Source: Cordylochernes scorpioides (taxonomy: Eukaryota > Arthropoda > Arachnida > Pseudoscorpiones > Chernetidae). From it: a stretch of DNA of 64,000 bases. The DNA lies in NCBI GenBank assembly GCA_030710605.1, contig CP092872.1:4412715-4476714 (forward strand), in the 5' to 3' direction. Under the pieces are notes generated by a model that ran no database searches, had not been told where the DNA came from, and saw only the letters and a list, made by a program, of their open reading frames with translations. The first letter of the stretch is position 1. Each line of letters opens with the position of its first letter. Shown here in pieces: positions 20,485 to 32,328 of the stretch. Both the position numbers and the translations under genes were made by a program.

Positions 20485-21090
20485 ATAAAGAAAAAGGCAT
20501 ATTAATTTTGTTTTTTTTTTGCGCGGTGTCACGCACTTATGGCCTTAACTACCCTTTCATGATTTTTCAGGATGCCTGAATGACCATTTTTCTGGTCGTT
20601 GAGGTACAGCTTGCACCACTTTGAATAGAACCAACAGCCCGAATCACGTACGTGGTTAGGTTTTCTTGATTAATCAAAAAATGGGTATTTGACTAATTGT
20701 GTTGAAATGATAATAATACCAAATATATGCAGATAATTTCATTATTGGACTTATATGTATGGGGCTGAAAGACGAACGAGAAGTGCTCCTCAGTGAAATA
20801 GGCCTCGAGGGACTCTCTTTGGAGCTCCTGTTGAATGAGGTGGTGAGAAACAGAGCTGGAGCTTTTGCGTTGTTCAAATTCTGGAAGACGGCTGAAGAGA
20901 AGAGGAGGCTATATACATAATCTAATTGATGTAAATAATTATATGCAAATAATCTATGTCAGGATTAAAATGACGAATCCTGTATGGGACTTTGATTCCA
21001 GTAAAAGGCTTGTTGCTGCTGTTGTATATAGTCACAGTGTAGAAAATACTATACTATACCTACTACATATAGGTTTCTCTCTGTATTCTT
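20485..21090. other. Mixed unassigned stretch
   Basis: I recognise no gene. From about 20830 to 21090 a LINE 3' region is likely, because the 3' tail of a LINE family follows directly. Confidence 0.35.
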
Positions 21091-21100
21091 AGTTCTCTTC

Positions 21101-21176
21101 TCTTCAATTACTCTGTAAACTGGCGAATCCTATATAGGACGAGAGGTCCTCAATAAAGGCTTTTTGTTGTTGTTTT
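21101..21176 (+). mobile_element. LINE 3' end with (TTG)n tail
   Basis: AACTGGCGAATCCTATATAG, a hairpin AGGACGAGAGGTCCT, then AATAAAGGC and TTGTTGTTG. The same tail occurs at 22496, 34845, 42280 (minus) and 54165. Confidence 0.7.
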
Positions 21177-21179
21177 TAT

Positions 21180-22145
21180 TATTGGACTTATTTTCAAAAT
21201 CTTTCAATAGCCTCTACATGAAGCTATATCTTCAGTTTTAATGGAGAAAATTAGAAAACCTCTATTAAGCCTTTCAATTTACATATATAAGAAGATTTTC
21301 GGAAAAATATTTCTAATTTTAAAAAGTTTAAAAAATATGCACAAAAGATTAGAGTATAACAATACCATATTTACCTTAGAAGCATAAAAAACTTAAAGAA
21401 TAAAAATTTATAAAAGATAAACACACAATCACTGAAAAAAAAATTGAAATATTTGACTCGCGAACCATTTTCAAACGAACCTCATCCAACCAAAAAAAGA
21501 AAAATGTCAAAAGACTTAATCCAGGACACATTTTCTATAAAATAAGTTAATAAATGTTTAAGTAAGTTTGAAACACACAAAAAGCGAGACACGTTCAACT
21601 ATTAACATGTCTTTTAGTGAGTAATTAAAAACATTATTTAAATAATAATGAAAGAGAAGTGTCAAAGCTTTTTCATGGAAGCAACTTGAAGCACAGAGAT
21701 GGTAATTATGCCTTTGTTTAAAAATTGGAAGCAGACGATAATGAAATCAGTTTGGAAAAAGAATGGAGCCACACAAAAATCGATAAAGTTTTGATTTTTA
21801 ATCCTTTTTAGCGACATTGAATCCCTTGAGAGTCTGCTGCTTCAATTGATTTGTACCTAATTCACCGAGATGAAAAAAAAAAAATTTAAACTTTTTTTTT
21901 TCATTTTCTTATAATTAGAATTGTTTGTATTTACGTCTAGCTCTGATGCCTTTTTTTTTATCTAATCAGGATTGGATTGTATGTGTGATTATTTCGTTTT
22001 TGGTGATTTCTGTTTTTTTTTTTTATCTTGAAGTGTTGGTTTTCTTTCTTTTTTTTATTTGTTTGATGTTCAATCATGTGGAATACAGGTTTTTTTATTA
22101 AGTTTTCCGAGATTACCTATCTTGAAATGTGTTTTTATTTAGTTA
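21180..22145. other. Unassigned AT-rich stretch
   Basis: Homopolymer-rich, no gene or repeat family that I recognise. Confidence 0.4.
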
Positions 22146-22269
22146 AGAATGAGTGAAACTTTGAGGATCCTACTAGTTTCGTATATCTATGATAAAAAAA
22201 AAAGTTCAATGAAGAGTTATATAGACATACATGTTAATCTTATTTCTTATTTCCTTTTCATCCTTTTTA

Positions 22270-22560
22270 AATATAAAATATGTACTTTCTGTGGATCAGG
22301 AATAACAATGGAGATGTTGCACTACTTATTTGATTGTTCAGCTCTGTCTGAGGAAAGACGAAAACTAAATGATAAAACGGGGCAACTTTGTCCTTCATTT
22401 CCGGCACTAATTAATGAAATATCAAAGAATAGGTATATAGCGGTGGTCCACAGGATTATATCCCGGACCACACAGTGTTCTCTCCATCCCTTGTGAACTG
22501 GCGAATCCTGTATAGGGCGAGAGGCCCTTAATAAAGGCTTTGTTGTTGTTGTTGTAATAT
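22270..22560 (+). mobile_element. LINE 3' end: zinc knuckle, stop and tail
   Basis: The reading frame ending at 22496 carries CTFCGSGITMEMLHYLFDCS, a C-x2-C ... H-x5-C zinc knuckle as found downstream of the reverse transcriptase in many non-LTR elements. It is followed by GGCGAATCCTGTATAG, hairpin AGGGCGAGAGGCCCT, AATAAAGGC and (TTG)n. The 5' part is missing: a dead-on-arrival insertion. Confidence 0.75.
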
Positions 22561-22669
22561 AAAACTATTCTGGCTTTCATCAAGTAATGGAAATTTTATA
22601 GGAATGATATTAATATATGATATACCTTTTTTCTATTATTTACTCACATGTTTAGAGTATTTATGCAAA

Positions 22670-22910
22670 TTTGGTCTTAAATACCCATTTATTTGTTTCT
22701 TAAGAAGTCTCTGGGACAAAAAACGATTTTAGAGGTACAGCCTGCTACACACTGTCGAGAGCCAACAGCCCGAAATTCGTTTTATCAAGAAAATAGGTTG
22801 GCCAAATATCAGGAAACAGGTTTAATCAATGTTTAGTTGATTTCTGTTCCACTAGATGGCGCTCTGCCATCTAAATGTGCTCGTAGTCAGGATATGCCTT
22901 CTTTGTTTTT
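22670..22910 (+). repeat. Repeat family B, copy with decayed ribozyme
   Basis: Order as in the copy at 51324: AAGTCTCTGGGAC, GGTACAGCCTGCT, the hairpin AGCCAACAGCCCGAAA, GGTTGGCCAAATATCAGG, and the end CTAGATGGCGCTCTGCC ... GGATATGCC. The ribozyme core is mutated (CTGTCGA, weak stem I). Confidence 0.7.
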
Positions 22911-22918
22911 ATTGATCT

Positions 22919-22947
22919 ATACACTCATGGACAAAACTGAAGGATAG
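22919..22947 (+). repeat. Single Tc1-type terminus
   Basis: ACACTCATGGACAAAACTGA after a TA, the terminus of the 118-bp-satellite MITE family. No matching end nearby. Confidence 0.4.
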
Positions 22948-23850
22948 TTGCCTCAGTTTGGTTATAACCAAATTGATGAAATTTCTGAAAGGTTTCAGTT
23001 CGGATGAGCAAAATTCTCTTTATATAATTTTCGAGATATCTTCTTTAGTAACTGAGAAACCATACCTCAGATTAATACTCCAATATATGACATGTTTAAA
23101 TGAATATATAATTATTAAAACATTCATATTTCATTTTTTATTGGATATATAAATCTGTTCTTTTAAGCCGCCATTATTTTTATAGTTATTTGTAAAGATC
23201 ATATATATAGATTGTTATCATTATTTTTTTAAACTATAGGAATAATTTAACAAATTTTTATGCATCAAATATTGATGTAACCTTGTTTATTTTAATCAAA
23301 GTTTGACTTTAAACTCTACCATCTGTGTATGATTAAAGAAACATATATTTAATTCTTTTTATCCATTCCCATAACGATTCCAATTGGATATCTTTTAAAA
23401 ATCGAATAATTTACAAATATCACAACACCTATATATTAAAAGAATCATTAATGGACACTTCTTCATCAAGTTTCAGGCTGTTTTCTTCAAGAAAGTCAAT
23501 GTTCTTCGATTTCCTTCCTCCCCTCAAGATGCCACCATCAAGATGCGAACTAATGTCTTGGAGTTAGTTAAGTAATAGTTAAGGGGACTCTCTCACATTT
23601 CCTATCATCAAGATGGCCGTTAGTTCGTCTGCTAACGATCTGCTGCCGGATATTGTTCGTCTGAATTTTCATCTTGCGTCGTCTGGCATGATATTTCCTG
23701 TCGCTCTCAAGTTGTATGACAATCAGGAGTGCGGCTGAGCAATATGCACCTTATATATATACACCTTAAAACATCATCTTTCGTCAATGGTACAGTAGTC
23801 TCCCATGAAATAACATAGCTGAAAACATTGATAAACTAATCAGATATTCA
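22948..23850. other. Unassigned stretch
   Basis: No gene recognised. A GC-richer patch lies at 23480-23740 without a sustained reading frame. Confidence 0.4.
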
Positions 23851-24168
23851 AATTACGAAACTATTTTTGACGCGTAATATTCTTTTCAAAATAAAACAAT
23901 TTCTACTGCCCTTACTGGAAAAATTAAAACCTTATGTCCATAGTTCATCTAAAATACCCATTCGAAGAGTCAAACATCAGTATCACTATAAAAGGAAGTT
24001 CCAAAAATGCAATATAACAGCGGTATGGTAGATTAAACCGGCGAAACCGCTGGGAAGGTTCATCACTGATGAGCCAGGCCCTCCCTTTAATTTTTCCATT
24101 GCAGTAAGGGCAGTAGAAATTGTTTTATATTAAAAAGAATATTACGCGTCTAAAATAGTTTCGTAATT
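23851..24168. mobile_element. MITE A, complete copy
   Basis: The outer TIR AATTACGAAACTATTTTTGA is mirrored at 24150-24168. Inner inverted blocks are CTACTGCCCTTACTG and CAGTAAGGGCAGTAG. About 318 bp, non-coding. The sequence ACAGATGGCGCGCTAATGC follows directly, as it does after other A copies. Confidence 0.8.
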
Positions 24169-24471
24169 TGATAACAGATGGCGCGCTAATGCATCGTAAT
24201 CAGATACTCTTTTACAGTTAAAATACTCCTTAATAACATGACAGAACCTCTAGTAAGAGGTCATCTCCGTAAGAGACCGAGTTTAGAACTATCTTTAGGT
24301 GATGGCCTCTTCAAAGAGGTTCTAGTGTATTGTGGAACATGTACACTTCTATGCATATATTTTCCCCTGTTATGTACAACGTATAATAACTGTGCAGTTA
24401 GGTAGTTCGGTCAAACAATTATAGTATCCATCCATGTAGTTTTTAGTTCTCTATACCCTCTATCTACCATT

Positions 24472-24655
24472 GTAAAAGGTACAACTTCCTTAAGTTTTGT
24501 CCATGAGTGTATATTGGTTATCTCGTGTGTCTTCAATAAAGGTCACTGTAATATCTTTCAGAGTTATTGTCTGAATCCCGATATACATGCTAAAAGGTAC
24601 AACTTCCTCAAGTTTTGTCCATGAGTGTATATTGGTTATCTCGTGTGTCTTCGAA
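24472..24655 (-). repeat. 118-bp satellite, 1.5 units (left of LINE)
   Basis: AAGGTACAACTTCCTTAAGT, CCATGAGTGTATATTGGTTA and CAATAAAGGTCACTGTAATA. The array is interrupted by the LINE at 24656 and resumes at 25531. Confidence 0.8.
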
Positions 24656-25255
24656 GTACAATTACTTATGGTTATCCAATATGGTATCCATTCATAAACA
24701 AAAAGTCTAAAGACAAACTAAATTCTCTTCAATATAGTATATTAAAACATTGTATACAGGCCTACAGTACAACATCATCGGATTGTACACATTTACTTGC
24801 ACAAGTCCCCAAACTTACTGACTATATTGAATCTAACATGTTGAAAACCGAAATAAATTACAACCGATTTGACTCTTCAAGTAGGAATATAATTTCTAAT
24901 TATATAAGGGAAAAATTGCAGAAATACTATGAGAAGACTAATACCATTTTCAAGTCCTTCTTCACTGATTCCCAAATACCCAAATATGTCAAGCCAAATT
25001 TTTACAATGTCCAATTTTTTACTGGACACGGTAACTTTAGATCATATTTTTCAAAGTCAGAAAGACGGATTCGCCTAAAAGCTCATGTGGTGCAGAAGAA
25101 GAAAATCCTGTACATATTCTAACGGACTGTCGACTTGTAGAGGACTTGAGAGTCAAAAATCAAATAAATATAAATGGTCTAAATCAAATAGTTAATAATA
25201 GATATATGTATATAAATTTTAATAGATTTTGTAGAATGTTTTTTAGTAATAGTTA
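24656..25255 (+). pseudogene. LINE ORF2 C-terminal fragment, frameshifted
   Basis: The plus frame is open from 24656 to 25122, then the family continues in another frame from about 25060 to TAG near 25253 (DCRLVEDLRVKNQININGLN). No catalytic YxDD motif is included. Confidence 0.7.
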
Positions 25256-25530
25256 GCCAGGGCTGTAATAACTGATATATAGTTATATGCTGTAAATAGC
25301 TCTAAATTCCTGTTCTTATCTGTGATGTTCACTAATATTCATTATAGGGTAATTAAATCGTTAACTAACTGACAAATATGTTAATAATTTCTATTATAAT
25401 AACTAAAATCATATTAATAATTACTGTAAATAAGCTCCCAAACTTGTTTATGCATGCAAATATCCAAGACGGATATCGCGTGCTTTGTAAATGATAATAA
25501 AAAAAAATAATAATAAAAAATATATATACA
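24656..25530 (+). mobile_element. LINE 3' fragment inserted in the satellite
   Basis: 5'-truncated. Reads YGYPIWYPFINKKSKDKLNS ... QYSILKHCIQAYSTTSSDCT, the region after the reverse transcriptase fingers/palm in R1/Jockey-type elements. A frameshift near 25060 splits off a zinc knuckle (CGAEEENPVHILTDC). The 3' UTR ends in an A-rich AATAATAATAAA tail at about 25486-25520. Confidence 0.75.
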
Positions 25531-25660
25531 TCGTAAAAGGTACAACTTCCTTAAGTTTTGTCCATGAGTGTATATTGGTTATCTCGTGTGTCTTCAATAA
25601 AGGTCACTGTAATAACTTTCAGAGTTATTGTCTCAATCCCGATATACATGGTAAAAGGAA
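25531..25660 (-). repeat. 118-bp satellite, one unit (right of LINE)
   Basis: Resumes with AAAAGGTACAACTTCCTTAA. Part of a unit is missing at the junction, so the insertion caused or followed a deletion. Confidence 0.75.
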
Positions 25661-25784
25661 CACCTTTCTTTTGTTTATTAATGTAATATTTTGTCTGATA
25701 ATGATAACAATTTGATTACAGAAACTTTTCAACAATCGACCTTGTTTCCAATCTATAATCCAAATTGTTCTCTATCACATATTT

Positions 25785-26019
25785 CATCTATAGATATGGG
25801 GGGGGGAGAAGTCCGACCACACCTCCCTGCGGTCCCCCCTGGACCCTTGCAATATTCGACCAAATTCTGGTTCGTTTCCAAGGTGACTAACGTGGCAACG
25901 GCACCATTTTCCAATGAAGAGCAAGATAGCGGATATTGCTGCTGATGTGATGGAGATGCATGGAGACATCTGAGACTCTTCTTTGGACACGACGACAACA
26001 ACAACATCTATAGATATCA
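25785..26019 (+). mobile_element. Short LINE 3' insertion with 13-bp target duplication
   Basis: CATCTATAGATAT occurs at 25785-25797 and 26007-26019. Between them are 209 bp of a LINE 3' end: DIAADVMEMHGD, stop, then a CAA-repeat tail (ACGACAACAACAACA). It is the same family as the RNase H element at 35829 (which ends MEMHGDI). A classic 5'-truncated target-primed insertion. Confidence 0.9.
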
Positions 26020-26257
26020 TCATTCTAAATATTATCATCATTATTAATGTTATTCCTTCACACAATAGATGAAGCGCTTAGATTCTCTTTAATACAGAAA
26101 TTAAACTTTCTTTTAAATATCTGCTATGCTATAGTTAAAAACCTAAATCCATATAAGTGTAGCTTGAGTAAATATTTATAGTTTTCTGAAATAGCTCATC
26201 ATTATAATTCACCTTATTATATGTGCTGATGCTTCATATAAACATAGAATTTTATCA

Positions 26258-26944
26258 TCTATATATATATATATATATATAATGAATGTATGTTTGTGTG
26301 TCCTTTATGCCTGACCAAACCACTCATTGGAACGCCATGAAACTTTGGGAAGTTATTTAGTATAGTACTGAGAAGGTGTTTGAAACATAATATTTTTATA
26401 TCTATTTAACTCGAAAGCAGCGCCCCCATTGCGCCGATGATAACAAGTTTTTTTATCTATAAGTTTTATTATCACTAAGTTTTTTATCTTAAAGATTATT
26501 TATAAAAAGTAAGATTTTCTACCTATTAATTGCGCACAAGTCAAAGTTAGTTATCGAGTATTTTTCAAGGGACCGGGAAAAAATGTTCACTAGATAAAAC
26601 GATGATTTTGTAATGTAGAAAATTAGGAAAGACAAAATTCAGGATGACACAGGCAATTTATTTGAGACAAGAATAATGATACAATTCCAAGGCAATATAC
26701 TATTCCTTTAACTTTCAATTACCGAGGGACCAATTAATATTGATTTTATTCAACTTATAGAGTATTTTTCAAGGGACCGGGAAAAAATGTTCACTTTATC
26801 GAGAGATTCAAATTTACGAGTTTCAAATTATCAAAATATATCTATTATTTTTTTTATAAGTTTATAGAGAATTGTTTTAACAAATGTTCGTTAGACAAAC
26901 CTTTACTCGGGTAAAACCCGGGCGAAGCCGGGTACGTCCGCTAG
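26258..26944 (+). mobile_element. Helitron, non-autonomous
   Basis: 5' TCTATATATATATATATA after A, then GTCCTTTATGCCTGACCAAA. 3' CCCGGGCGAAGCCGGGTACG, TCCGCTAG, then T. 687 bp. Colinear with the elements at 8217 and (inverted) 57431. Confidence 0.92.
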
Positions 26945-26974
26945 TTATATATAAATATATATATTAAAAACAAA

Positions 26975-27275
26975 GAAGGCATATCCTGGCAAGAAGCACA
27001 TGAGCCTTTTAGATGGCATAGCGCTATCTAGTGGAACAGAAATAAACTAAACGTTTATTTAGCCTCTTCCCTGATATATGGCCAACCCATTTTCTTAATA
27101 AACCAAGAAAAGTCATCCACGAACGCGTTTCGGGCTGTTGGCCCTCCTCAGCGTGGAGCAGGCTGTACCGCTGCGACCATAAAATATTTTTGGTCCCAGA
27201 CGCTTCCTGAGAAACCAATGAATGGGTATTTTAGGCCAAACTTGCGTTAATACGCTTAACCTGTTGGCATGTGGG
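26975..27275 (-). repeat. Repeat family B with intact hammerhead fold
   Basis: Minus-strand order: AAGCGTCTGGGACC, GGTACAGCCTGCTCC, ribozyme, GGTTGGCC region (mutated here), end TAGATAGCGC ... AGGATATGCC. It is the best-preserved ribozyme among the B copies of the window. Confidence 0.8.
27116..27157 (-). ncRNA. Hammerhead ribozyme motif, type I, short stem III
   Basis: On the minus strand: TCCACG, then core CTGAGGA, stem II GGGC-CAACA-GCCC, GAAA, ACGCGT (stem III of two pairs, A-U and C-G, with GC loop), cleavage-site T, and CGTGGA. TCCACG pairs fully with CGTGGA as stem I. All invariant core residues of the hammerhead are present. Predicted scission is between 27122 and 27121. Very short stem III is known from ribozymes of Penelope-like and retrozyme elements, which act best as dimers. 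Confidence 0.75.
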
Positions 27276-27519
27276 ATAATATAAACACCTGACCTTTTTA
27301 TTTTATATTTAATTCTATTTTTTTTTTCACACACAAACATATATGTATATTCAGAAAATATGCATATATTGGATTTATAAATATTTTTATTATTCTGATA
27401 TTTCAAGGGGCAACTCGCCTCTCTTTATCGAGGATGTTTGTCACTAAAAGACGTGAGAACGCATGTATCACTCTCATTCAACAAGACCAATGAAATATTA
27501 CAGTTAAATATTACATTTT

Positions 27520-27660
27520 TAGTATATATACAGTTAATATATATATATATATATATATAATATTTAATTGCTTTTTTATCTATATATATATAAAAAGACC
27601 GTTTTGCGTTTATATATATATATATATATAGTATATATATATATACATATATAGATTTAC
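27520..27660. repeat. AT microsatellites
   Basis: Several runs of TATATATATA separated by short unique DNA. Confidence 0.8.
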
Positions 27661-29811
27661 AACAGTGTAATTGTAAACAATTGAGTGTATATATAAATTG
27701 TAATCAATATTTAAAATGTCTAACTGCAAGATTTAACAACAGAACCAAGCATGCGACAAGCAATCCAAGCAAGGGAACATCGTTTCATAAATAATTATAT
27801 ATAAACTTATCTTACTCATTCTGTTTCTTTTTTACTTTTCAAATTTCTTCAGTTATATCAATACTAGCCGAGTGGCCCGGGCAACGCCCGGGTTTTACCC
27901 GACTGGACCCGGCTTCGCCTGTGTAGTGTTCGAGCGAGGTTTACTCATGAATGAATAGAGGCCCCAACTGTTTGTAAACTCAATGTAATGAATTTTCTTT
28001 CAGCAAAATGGAGATAAATTGCAAACAGCAATATCGAAAATGCTTGTGAAAAAATCTGAAATATAGGATCCATTTCACAAACACATCTAATGAATAGAGT
28101 GCTGTTTGGAGGAGTGGTCTAAACTGTTAATTTTTAAAAACCATGACCCGAGATCATTGAATGCAGATTTAGACACTTTGTTCTGAAAAAAAAAAATTGC
28201 CCCAATGGCTCCTGATTCTTGAAAAAGTCCAACCCCTCCAGTGAGTGCAAGTAACCAAACTGGGCTTTTATTCTTAAAAATTAAAAAAAAAATCTAATGA
28301 TTAGTTTGAATAAAGGAAAATGGTCGGCACAACCTGAAAATTTCACTTTGTCCACTTCACTCTCGGCTGTCCAAGAAGAAACAGCCAGAGCAAACATTTT
28401 AAAGGGCACCTAATCCGGCATTTACATAACTAAATAGTTAATTTGCATAATTTTCTAATAGTCAAGGGCAATTTTAAAAATACCAAAAAAGCAAGACCAA
28501 ATAAAAAAATATATATATATGTGTGATGTTTCAGTAACAGCATTGTTTCCATATAAAGACAAAATTACTGAATGTATTCAGTACCTTTGTCTGAAGATAG
28601 CCAAAATGTAACTGAAACCACACATAATGTAATTATTTGTATTCGGTCTTGCTTCCTTTTTTTTTTTAATTATCCCTAGTACGCGTGGTACAGGCCATGA
28701 TAACCATGGTGGGTAGGTAGCGACTGCTTTTACTGTAAGCGCACCACATGTCTACAAATGTGATACATTGCTACCAGCTAAATGCATTTTCACTATGGTG
28801 TGATTTCCACATGATGGATCTGTAGACACATTATAATCTCTCCAGAGCTTAAGGTAGCAAACAGTACTTTCACATTATATAAATATCAATGCCAAAAGCC
28901 AGAGTTATGATAGCTGTTGCAGTGTAATGTAGACCTGCAGGATGGGAAAAAGCAATATTATTTCCGGCTTTAATTTTAAAAGTATTATGAAACGTTAAAA
29001 ATATAATCTTAACTTTTGAAGAATGAAAAAATGCTAACTTGATGTGTATTAATTTAGTCTAAAAACAAACAGCATGTAAAAGTAAGCACCAATCGAAAGC
29101 ATTTATTAGCTCTAACAGTGCTGCCCCCAGCGGTAAAAGACTGGAGCTAACGCATCACGGGTTGGTAAAGTTTATGTTAATAATACATTAACTTAACAAT
29201 ATTCCATGTCTTGCTAACACAAATTTTAAAAATAATATGCATAAAAATAATGCAATTCTTAAAATCATAAATGAAGCATCATTAAATTAAATGGGAGAGA
29301 AATGGTGTTCCAAAATTTTTTTTTGTTGTAAAACCTTGACCTTTATATTTTTACAAATTCTTAATGTATATAACCCAAACCAAATTGTCTATAAAATTCT
29401 GCAAACAAATATAATATTATAGAGGCATGAAAATACCAATGGTGTAAAAATCAAAACAGCAAAGTTATCCTGATAAATGCAATGAGCTATGATAAGGTGT
29501 GTTGCAGGCTAACAAAAACCTTAATTGAACCAGAAATGTTGATACCATAAAAAAAATAAAAAACAATTTTCAAGAATAGAGTTATGTAAATGAATTAAAT
29601 GTGAAAAAATTAAAATAAAATAAAGTAAAAAAAGCTTTATTGATGAAACTACAGTAGAGCAATAATGATAACAAATTATTCACAAATTATGTAGTTACAA
29701 AAGTCAAGCTTCCCAAAATCATTATTCGAAGAAATCTCTTTCAAAATTGTCAAAATCTATATCAAAGCCCCCTGATAAACAATATTGCGTGTCTTGCTAA
29801 AAGTAGAACTA

Positions 29812-29990
29812 AAGACAAATAAATTTTTAGGGCTGGAAACACGGGAGCATGCTACATAGAGTTGCCCATGCGAGAAACAGGGAGACTCAAGATGCACACC
29901 AACTACTTGCAATGTTTGACCCTGAAGCATGTTGAACCCTAGAGCTATTGGAACGCTGAGAAAGATTGCTTCTCCTATGGCTTGGCATAC
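29812..29990 (-). pseudogene. Helitron Pif1-like helicase, C-terminal fragment
   Basis: About 55 residues: GEAIFLSVPIALGFNMLQGQ, then QTLQVVGVHLES and CFSHGQLYVACSRVSSPKNL. This is the last conserved helicase motif of Helitron RepHel proteins and Pif1 helicases (QGQTL ... SHGQLYVA-SRV). The preceding INK-type residues are deleted and no Rep domain is visible. Non-functional relic, but it identifies the surrounding element. Confidence 0.88.
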
Positions 29991-31126
29991 CTACAAACAC
30001 AAAGCATTAGTAAAAATAAAAATAAGGATAACTGAAAAATGTAAAACATAAAGGACTGAGATTGAAGAAAAAAATTCAAAAATAGTGTATTAAATAAGCG
30101 CGACTCATGACTAAGGCCAAAATAAAAAAAAGCATAGAAATAATCTGAAAGGAGGGGAAAAAATGCATAAAACTCAGTGAAAACGTAAAACAACTGATTA
30201 AAAAAAAATCAAATGGAAGAAGACGTAAAAAAAAAAGTATAATTAGCTGAAAAAATATGCACAATAAATATGAGTAGAACATACAAAGATATATATGAGC
30301 AGCTACATATTATGAAGCAGATAAATCTAAATACTACCTAAACAAATGACAGCAAAAAAAAAAAAAAAAAAAAGACAATGGAAGAAGGCCTAAAAAAAGT
30401 CTAATTTGGTTGAAAAAACTGCCCAATAAATTGAGCCTATATAGATATATGGACCCGGCTTCGCCCGGGTATTGTTCGAGTGGGGTTTACTCTTGAATGA
30501 ATAGAGCCCCCAACTGTTTTAAAACTTAAAGTAAAGAATTTTCTTTCAGCACAATGGAGATAAACTGCAAATATCAAAATTAAAAATTCTGGTAAAAATA
30601 ATCTGAAATATAAGATCAATTTCACAAACACATCTAATGAATAGAGTGCATTTTTGGAGGAGTGGTCTAAACTGTTGATTTTTAAAAACCACGACCCGGG
30701 ATCATCGAATCCAGTTTTGGGGAATTTGTTCCGAAAAAAATTGCCCCAATGGCCCCTGATTCTTGAAAAAGTCAAACCCCTCCAGTGAGTGCAAGTAACC
30801 AAACTGGGCTTTGGTATCTAAAAAATGAAAAAAAAAATCAAATGATTAGTGTGAATTAAGGGAAATGGTCCTCGCAACCTGAAAATTTCACTTCTCCACT
30901 TCACTCTCGGCAGTTCAAGAAGAAACAGCCAGATTAAACATTTTTAAGGGCACCTAATCCGGCATGTACATCTATAGTTAAACAACTTTTAAAAATGTAA
31001 TATATCTGCAATACTGAAATACCCAGACTTGGATTATTTTTTTATTAGGTTATTGTTGGCAGTTTTAGAAAAATGTGGGAAATTAGATATTTTTACAAAA
31101 GAATGTGCTTTTTAAAATGGCATAAA

Positions 31127-32328
31127 ATAATTAGGAAATTTGCATCATTTTCTAATAGTCAAGGGCAATGTTAAAAATACCAAAAAAGCAAGACCAAATA
31201 AAAAATAAACGAATTATGTGTGATGTTTCAATAACAGCATTGTTACCTTATAAAGACAAAATTACTGAATGTATTCAGTACTTTTGTCTGAAGATGGTAA
31301 CAATGCTGTTTCTGAAACCACACATAATTTATTTATTTGGATCTGGTCTTGCTTCCTTGTGATTTTTATCTATATTTCAAAATACACCTCAATTCTTTTT
31401 TACCTAAAAATCTTTACATATATATTGCCAAGACCATAAATAAAGGTAAAATGTCAAATGAGTTATTAATTAACCCTATATGGGTCAGGACAAGTGAAAA
31501 CAAGGCCAACAATAGAAATACCTTTCAAAAAAATTAAATTTGAACGCTAGCTTCACACAGGGCACAAAATTTGCTACCAGCTACATGCGTTCTTTTTTGC
31601 TATGGTGTGATTTCCACAGGATGGATCTACATTATAATTTCTCCAGAGCTTAAGGTAGCAAACAGTACTTTCACAATAAATAAATATCAATGCCAAAAGC
31701 CAGAGTTATGATAGCATGTAGCATAAAATAATTAGGAAATTTGCATCATTTTCTAATAGTCAAGGGCAATGTTAAAAATACCAAAAAAGCAAGACCAAAT
31801 AAAAAATAAACGAATTATGTGTGATGTTTCAATAACAGCATTGTTACCTTATAAAGACAAAATTACTGAATGTATTCAGTACTTTTGTCTGAAGATGGTA
31901 ACAATGCTGTTTCTGAAACCACACATAATTTATTTATTTGGATCTGGTCTTGCTTCCTTGTGATTTTTATCTATATTTCAAAATATACCTCAATTCTTTT
32001 TTACCTAAAAAGCTTTACATATATATTGCCAAGACCATAAATAAAGGTAAAATGTCAAATGAGTTATTAATTAACCCTATATGGGTCAGGACAAGTGAAA
32101 ATAAGGCCAACAATAGAAATATCTTACAAAAAAATTAAATTTGAACGCTAGCTTCACACAGGGCACAAAATTTGCTACCAGCTACATGCGTTCTTTTTTA
32201 CTATGGTGTGATTTCCACAGGATGGATCTACATTATAATTTCTCCAGAGCTTAAGGTAGCAAACAGTACTTTCACAATAAATAAATATCAATGCCAAAAG
32301 CCAGAGTTATGATAGCATGTTGCAGTGT
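31127..32328. repeat. 601-bp tandem duplication
   Basis: 31127-31727 and 31728-32328 are almost identical (AATTAGGAAATTTGCATCAT ... CAGAGTTATGATAGCATG). Part of it (GCTACCAGCTACATGCGTTC onward) recurs a third time from 32391. Each unit contains an inverted repeat around ACTGAATGTATTCAGTAC, with AAGCAAGACCAAAT and ATCTGGTCTTGCTT as outer arms. Short reading frames inside are identical because the DNA is duplicated. Confidence 0.9.

Noticed and set aside
31168..32138. Two pairs of identical 64- and 66-codon frames
   Set aside because: Identity reflects the 601-bp tandem duplication of non-coding Helitron DNA, not conserved proteins.
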